A DNA stretch of 59,541 nt from Chloroflexi bacterium SZAS-1 (GTDB lineage Bacteria; Chloroflexota; Chloroflexia; Chloroflexales; Roseiflexaceae), in contig JAFEAS010000004.1 of NCBI GenBank assembly GCA_018266315.1, positions 1 through 59,541 on the forward strand. The letters are read 5' to 3'. Shown piece by piece: positions 54,840 through 59,541 of this stretch. The notes under the pieces were generated by a model. The model did no database searches. It was not told the DNA's origin and saw nothing but the letters and a program-made list of their open reading frames with translations. Each line of letters begins with the position of its first letter. Positions within the stretch are counted from its first letter, which is position 1. The translations under genes and the position numbers were made by a program.

Positions 54840-57053
54840 ATGAACTTACACAACCCGAGCTTTGTGCGCGCGTGGTCATCCCCAAATGTTTCTCGCCGGG
54901 TAGGTGCCGGTGCTGTGCTGTTTGTGCTGGCCCTCGGGCTGCGTCTGTATCGCCTCGGCGCGCAGAGCCTGTGGCTCGATGAGGGCGGCACCTGGGCCGA
55001 AGTGACGAACAAAGGCTGGGCTGCGCTCCTGCTTGATCTGTTTAGCCCAAGGGCGGCCTATCCACTTTATCACCTGCTGATGAAGGGCTGGGTGGCGCTA
55101 GCGGGCGATAGCGAGTGGGCGCTGCGCTTTCCCTCGGCGCTGGCGGGCGCGCTGGCGGTCGTGGTGGTGTACGTCGCTGCGCTTGAGCTGGTAGCCGCAT
55201 TCTTCGCATTTTCCCCGCGCACGCAATCCAATGTTGCATCTGCGCCGAGTGCCTGGGGTGCCGCGCTGCTGTTCGCTACTGCGCCATTCGCGCTGTGGCA
55301 GGCGCAGGATGCGAAGGCATATAGCCTGCTGGTGCTCTGCGCGGCGCTGTTACTGTGGGCGCTGCTGCAGGCGCTGCGCCTGAACACCCCGCGCAGCTGG
55401 CTGCTATTGCTCGCTGTGGCCGGAGTGAGCCTGTTCGTACACCGGCTGGCGCTGCTGGCGGTGGTGGCGGTGCTGCTCGCGCTGGCGCTGGCGTGGCCGT
55501 TTCGGCGCGCGGGTGGGAGTGGCGCAGGTCGCTGGCTGGTGGCGCTTGGCGCGCTATTCGGCGCAGCGGTGGTGGTGTATGGCGTGGTGCAAGCCGCCGG
55601 GGTTGAGAATCGCGGCGGCAGCGGGCACGTGGCCGCCGGGCCGCTGATGGGCTTGTGGCTGGCGCTGGCGCATTTCGCGCTTGACCGTGGGAATATCGAT
55701 GGTTGGCTGGGCATACCACTCCTTGCCTGGGTTCTGCCTGCGCTGGCGCTGACGCTGTGGGGACTAGTGTTGCTGGTGCGCGATGCTATGCGCGGCCAGG
55801 TGGTGGCGATTGCGCTGCTGTGCCTGTTTGCCGTGCCGCTGCTGCTGTTTGCGCTCGCGCTCGCCGTGGTGCCGCTGTTCGAGTCGCGCTATGTCGCGGT
55901 GGCGTTCCCAGCGTGGGTATTAGTAGCAAGCTACCCACTGCGCCTGATTGGCGTGGCAGGTCGCAAGCGCTTGGAAGTAGCGCGGTCTAGCCGGTTCGCG
56001 CCAGTGGCGTGCGCCATTCTCATGCTCTTCGTCCATGCGGCGGTGCTGTTCCAGCCGCAGCACGGCCTATTTTCGGGCGCGCCAGTGAAAGAGCAATGGC
56101 GCGATAGCATTGCGGCGCTTGCGGCGCGGCTTCACCCCGACGACCTGCTGATTGTGCACCCCTACTATGTGCTGCCGATGTGGCACTACTATGCGCAGCG
56201 CGTTACGCCCGACCCACTGCCCACGCCGGTGACGTTTAATGTGCTGGGCCAGGGCGATTGCCTGAACCAGCGCGTGCCGGTTGAGTGCTACCGGCGTGAA
56301 TATGAGAAAGACTTTGACGCGGCGGCGCGCGGGCACGCCCGTATGCTGATGCTGATTGCCCCCGAGCATGCCCGCACGATCGACCCGCCCAAGACGCTGG
56401 CTGAGCTGCAGGCCGAGTGGCAGCAGAAGCCCAGTGGCGCTGCGCCAACCGAAGCCGACAAGTATGGCGTGTTGGGGCTGCGCTTCCAATTTGCTGACGA
56501 TCAGGGCACGTGGCCGTGTGGCGGCGATACCTATGTTGGCGTCGAGCTGATGTGCGTCAGCTTTCCCTCGCGCTACCAGGAGAAGGGCGCGGCCTCAATT
56601 CCACAGCCCAATACGCAGCTCGAAGCGGTGTTTGGTGGCGAGCTACAGCTGCGCGGCTACACGATTGCGCCGCTGGGCGGGCAATTACGGCCAGGCGGCG
56701 CCCTGCCGATTACGCTGTATTGGGCCGCGGCCGCCCCGCCCACGCATGACTACACGATGTTTCTGCACCTCTGCCGCGATTGCACTGCGCCTCCGCTCGC
56801 GCAGGACGATCGCCGACCGCTGGATGGCTACGCCCCCGCCGGGCAAACGACAACCTGGAAAGTCGGCGACCCGGTACACGACGAACGTAGCCTGCATCTG
56901 CCCGCCAACCTCGCGCCAGGGCGCTACACGCTGCTGCTGGGCGTGTACCCGGCAGGCAATCCCGCTGAAGCCGCGCGCTTGAAAGCGACAAGCGGCGCCC
57001 CAGTTGTGGGTGGTAGCCGCCTGGTGTTGGGTGAAGTAACAATTGGCCAGTAG
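54840..57053 (+). CDS. GT39/ArnT-like membrane glycosyltransferase
   Basis: 737 residues. About eleven membrane helices in the first 410 residues; GLRLYRLGAQSLWLDEGGTW contains the conserved Asp-Glu of GT39/GT83 enzymes that use polyprenyl-phosphate sugars; YPLYHLLMKGWVALAGDSEW and APFALWQAQDAKAYSLLVL follow. A C-terminal outer domain of over 300 residues includes two beta-sandwich-like segments (LRGYTIAPLGGQLRPGGALP to FLHLCRDC). It probably glycosylates an extracytoplasmic target. No ribosome site precedes ATG 54840, where a repeat element ends. Confidence 0.82.
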   Translation: MNLHNPSFVRAWSSPNVSRRVGAGAVLFVLALGLRLYRLGAQSLWLDEGGTWAEVTNKGWAALLLDLFSPRAAYPLYHLLMKGWVALAGDSEWALRFPSALAGALAVVVVYVAALELVAAFFAFSPRTQSNVASAPSAWGAALLFATAPFALWQAQDAKAYSLLVLCAALLLWALLQALRLNTPRSWLLLLAVAGVSLFVHRLALLAVVAVLLALALAWPFRRAGGSGAGRWLVALGALFGAAVVVYGVVQAAGVENRGGSGHVAAGPLMGLWLALAHFALDRGNIDGWLGIPLLAWVLPALALTLWGLVLLVRDAMRGQVVAIALLCLFAVPLLLFALALAVVPLFESRYVAVAFPAWVLVASYPLRLIGVAGRKRLEVARSSRFAPVACAILMLFVHAAVLFQPQHGLFSGAPVKEQWRDSIAALAARLHPDDLLIVHPYYVLPMWHYYAQRVTPDPLPTPVTFNVLGQGDCLNQRVPVECYRREYEKDFDAAARGHARMLMLIAPEHARTIDPPKTLAELQAEWQQKPSGAAPTEADKYGVLGLRFQFADDQGTWPCGGDTYVGVELMCVSFPSRYQEKGAASIPQPNTQLEAVFGGELQLRGYTIAPLGGQLRPGGALPITLYWAAAAPPTHDYTMFLHLCRDCTAPPLAQDDRRPLDGYAPAGQTTTWKVGDPVHDERSLHLPANLAPGRYTLLLGVYPAGNPAEAARLKATSGAPVVGGSRLVLGEVTIGQ

Positions 57054-57082
57054 CGCTTGAAACATAACCCGTTAATCGGGAG

Positions 57083-57088
57083 TATAAT
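57083..57088 (+). promoter_or_regulatory. Candidate -10 of pgsA
   Basis: Perfect TATAAT, 30 bases before the pgsA start codon. The nearest -35-like TTGAAA (57057-57062) is 20 bases away, too far for an ideal promoter. Confidence 0.45.
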
Positions 57089-57118
57089 GAACATATGCTC
57101 ATCGATGAGGAGGTTCAC

Positions 57119-57775
57119 GTGCTGGCGCGAAGTATTCCGAATCTACTAGGAATTTTTCGGATTGTCACTACACCGCTGCTGGTCTGGCTCATTCTCATGA
57201 ACACGGCTGGCGGCTATTATTGGGCAGTAGTGCTGCTGCTCCTAATGGCGATTAGCGATATTGCCGATGGCCCGCTCGCGCGCCGCATGGGCGTGGTATC
57301 CCCGCTGGGCGTATTCCTCGATACCATCTCCGATAAAATTTTTGTGGCTGGCGCACTCATCCCCATGGTGCAGGTTAGCCTGATATCAGGCTGGATCGCG
57401 CTGCTGATCATCGTGCGCGATTTTGCCGTGTCGGGCTTGCGCTCGTTCGCCGCCGCTGAGGGCGAGGTGATTTCTGCGCGCCAGTATGGCAAGCAGAAGC
57501 TCGTCATCACCGTCACCGCACTGGTGTGGTGCTTGCTTGCAGCTGGGTTCAATGGACCTGCCGCAGGCGTGTTTCAGGCGGACCCGGCCCACCTCTATGG
57601 TTTGGCGCATTTCGTCTCGTGGCTGTTTAGCCTGTGGCCCATACCCATGTTCCTAACTGTCGTGTGGACAGCTTTCTCGGGTGCCGAATATTTCTGGAAG
57701 GCTTGGCCGTTGCTGAGTGGCAAGCTTGCCCCCGAGGCCCGCCCACGCCCACCCATCAAATCCCCCAGCAAGTAA
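57119..57775 (+). CDS. pgsA: CDP-diacylglycerol--glycerol-3-phosphate 3-phosphatidyltransferase
   Basis: 218 residues, six helices. DIADGPLARRMGVVSPLGV and then FLDTISDK fit the CDP-alcohol phosphatidyltransferase motif D-x2-DG-x2-AR-x8-G-x3-D-x3-D exactly. It makes phosphatidylglycerol phosphate in the membrane. GTG 57119 is preceded by GAGGAGG at six bases, which fixes this start over ATG 57095. Confidence 0.92.
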   Translation: MLARSIPNLLGIFRIVTTPLLVWLILMNTAGGYYWAVVLLLLMAISDIADGPLARRMGVVSPLGVFLDTISDKIFVAGALIPMVQVSLISGWIALLIIVRDFAVSGLRSFAAAEGEVISARQYGKQKLVITVTALVWCLLAAGFNGPAAGVFQADPAHLYGLAHFVSWLFSLWPIPMFLTVVWTAFSGAEYFWKAWPLLSGKLAPEARPRPPIKSPSK

Positions 57776-57855
57776 CGTTCTGGTATCCGCGCGGTTTTGC
57801 GCTACAATATACGCGTTTCCCAAGCCTGTGGTATTGAAACCTGAAGGAGCACGCT

Positions 57856-59193
57856 ATGGCCGAGGCGACCGCCCCTGCATTTGAGGTACCTGCTCGTCGC
57901 GCACGGCTCAGCGCCTGGCAACAGGCTGCGCTGAGCCTGTATTGGTTTGGTAGCAGCGCACACTGGACGGCGATCCTGATTACGCTGTTGCCGCTGCAGG
58001 CTGAAGCGATCGGTGGATCTGACTTCAAAGGGCAAACACTGGCGAACATCCTCGCGGTAGGCGCGTTCCTCTCAATGGTGGTAGCCCCACTATTTGGGGC
58101 CTGGAGCGACCGCATCCGCACGCGCTGGGGGCGGCGCAAACCATTTCTGGTGGCGGGCACCGTGGGAAATGTGCTAGGCCTAACCGCGCTGGCCTTTATC
58201 CCCAGTACGCCAGGCGCGCTGGTGCCATACGTGCTGGCCTACCTGTGGATCAACCTGTTCAATAACCTGGCAACTGCGCCCTACTCGGCGCTCATCCCCG
58301 ATGTCGTTCCCGCCGAGCAGCGCGGCTCGGCCAGCGGCTGGATGGGCCTGATGCAGATGCTGGGCAACTTTCTGGGCGGTATCACCGGCTTGCTGCTTGG
58401 GGTGTTGGGTGGTGTATCGGGCGCATACCTGGCAATTGCCGCGATTTTGCTGGTGTCAATGCTTATTACGGTGTTTACGGTTCACGAGCCTGACCCTGGG
58501 GCGGTGCCGCCGTTTCACTGGGGCGGGTTTTTGCGCGGCCTGATCGAACCATTTCGATCGCGCGATTTCAGCTGGGTGTTCTGGACGCGTTTTCTCGTAG
58601 TCATGGGCACATTCACGGTGCAAGGCTTTATCCTTTACTACATGAAAGACGTGGTAGCGGGCGGGGCCGAAACGCACAACTACACCTTCTTTGGTATACC
58701 ATTCGCGAAAGATGCGGCAGGGGCGACCTCGTTCTTCATCCTGGCGCTGCTGCTCGGTGCGATCATTAGCTCGCTGCTCGCTGGTTCGCTCTCCGACCGC
58801 TATGGCCGTAAGCTGATGGTGTATATCAGCGGGGGGCTGCAGGCGCTGGTCGTGCTAGTCTACATCCTTAGCAAAAACTTTGAGGTGGCGGTGCTGATGG
58901 GCATCGTGTTTGGCCTGGGCTACGGCGCATACCAGGCAGTCGATTGGGCACTGGCGAGCGATATTTTGCCCAGCGAAGATGATTACGCGAAGGATATGGG
59001 CGTATGGCATGTGGCGATGACGCTGCCCCAATCGATTGCAACGCCAATTGCGGGCTTGCTGCTCGATAATTTTCAGCGCGTGGGGCAGGCGAATGGGCAG
59101 CCAACGCTTGGCTACACCGTGATCTTTGGTATTGCGTTTGTCTATTTCTTGCTCGGCACAGTACTGGTGCGCCAGGTGCGCGGTGCGCGGTAG
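57856..59193 (+). CDS. MFS transporter (GPH/SLC45-like)
   Basis: 445 residues, twelve helices. GAWSDRIRTRWGRRKPFLVAG is the loop 2-3 MFS signature, repeated in weaker form as GSLSDRYGRKLMVYISGG in the second half; SALIPDVVPAEQRGSASGW follows the GPH/sucrose-proton transporter style. Substrate unknown, possibly a sugar or glycoside. ATG 57856 has AAGGAG upstream; TACAAT at 57803-57808 is a possible -10. Confidence 0.9.
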   Translation: MAEATAPAFEVPARRARLSAWQQAALSLYWFGSSAHWTAILITLLPLQAEAIGGSDFKGQTLANILAVGAFLSMVVAPLFGAWSDRIRTRWGRRKPFLVAGTVGNVLGLTALAFIPSTPGALVPYVLAYLWINLFNNLATAPYSALIPDVVPAEQRGSASGWMGLMQMLGNFLGGITGLLLGVLGGVSGAYLAIAAILLVSMLITVFTVHEPDPGAVPPFHWGGFLRGLIEPFRSRDFSWVFWTRFLVVMGTFTVQGFILYYMKDVVAGGAETHNYTFFGIPFAKDAAGATSFFILALLLGAIISSLLAGSLSDRYGRKLMVYISGGLQALVVLVYILSKNFEVAVLMGIVFGLGYGAYQAVDWALASDILPSEDDYAKDMGVWHVAMTLPQSIATPIAGLLLDNFQRVGQANGQPTLGYTVIFGIAFVYFLLGTVLVRQVRGAR

Positions 59194-59210
59194 TTTAGTA
59201 GAGATGCTAT

Positions 59211-59388
59211 AATAAATTACACAAATTACGCGGTTGGTGTTTTTGCCTGCGGCAGAGCGGTACGTTCTGTCTTTTCGTGTGGTTTTTTGCGCGTCGCGCA
59301 AAAAACCACACATATACCCTCGAAGTACCCTGCTGCTGCAGGCACCATGCCTACAACGCGATGTACTGTGTAAGTCCTGTAAATTACC
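59211..59388. repeat. MITE-like element, degenerate copy with large central palindrome
   Basis: Left end AATTACGCGG and right end, inverted, GACTTACACAG resemble the element ends at 54682 and 16281, and TTGCCTGCGGCAG matches their inner motif. The 348-base tail of the window, 59194-59541, holds no gene. Confidence 0.5.
59277..59311. repeat. 35-base perfect palindrome
   Basis: Arms GTGTGGTTTTTTGCGC and its exact complement, 16 bases each, around a 3-base loop. It has internal A/T runs and could terminate transcription of the MFS gene in either direction; it lies inside the degenerate repeat copy. Confidence 0.8.
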
Positions 59389-59541
59389 CACACGTTTATG
59401 GCATTTATATAGCGCAGTTTGGCGCGCTGATTACTATCTTGTTTGTACAAGGTGTACTATTTCTGCATCTATCTTGCTGCTTTATTTTCCAAACAAAAGA
59501 TACAGATAACATAGAAAGTGATTAGTCAACATCTCTTCTGT

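Overview
The window looks like chromosome from a member of the Chloroflexota, most probably class Chloroflexia. This is inferred from the gene content and protein style: a Cys-free bL33, a dcw cluster with FtsZ/FtsA, moderately high GC, and many small palindromic or GT-rich intergenic repeats. No marker here fixes a genus. Nearly all of the sequence is explained by ordinary protein genes; there is no prophage, CRISPR array or intact IS element.

Region 1 (1-17 kb): a partial aspartate kinase and a MetF-type reductase on the minus strand; a FIST-domain sensor followed directly by a PAS histidine kinase on the plus strand; PriA; a very large membrane protein that joins a sigma-factor-like N-terminus to a zinc anti-sigma motif; a GT4 glycosyltransferase; a decayed BNR/sialidase-like gene; GlcF; and a response regulator whose receiver lacks the phosphoacceptor Asp. 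Rightward from there come rpmG, a small membrane-anchored protein, tatA and obgE, with clear promoters and a structured leader before obgE.

Region 2 (18-32 kb): an exopolysaccharide locus in two opposed halves. The plus-strand half carries an initiating phosphoglycosyltransferase, UDP-glucuronate decarboxylase, an O-antigen ligase/polymerase-like protein, a UDP-glucuronate epimerase-like SDR, a flippase-like membrane protein, a GT4 and a PAP2-like membrane protein. The minus-strand half carries a GT4, two Wzz-like chain-length proteins, a BY-kinase and its PHP-type phosphatase. Between the halves lies a small accessory patch with an HTH protein, a transposase remnant and tRNA-Ser(CGA) and tRNA-Arg(GCG) genes.

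Region 3 (33-53 kb): a complete-looking but rearranged division and cell-wall (dcw) cluster on the minus strand, read mraZ-rsmH-ftsL-ftsI-murF-mraY-murD-rhomboid-ftsW-5TM protein-murC-TPR protein-murB-ddl-ftsQ-ftsA-ftsZ. murE and murG are not in it. It is preceded by a strong promoter and a textbook triple MraZ operator, and ends at a strong hairpin after ftsZ.

Region 4 (53-59.5 kb): moaC; a two-gene operon (DUF6504-like protein plus a 72-residue protein) whose promoter holds a LexA-type palindrome between -35 and -10; a GT39-like membrane glycosyltransferase whose start codon abuts a MITE-like element; pgsA; and an MFS transporter. The same repeat family recurs at about 16.3, 26.7, 54.7 and 59.2 kb.
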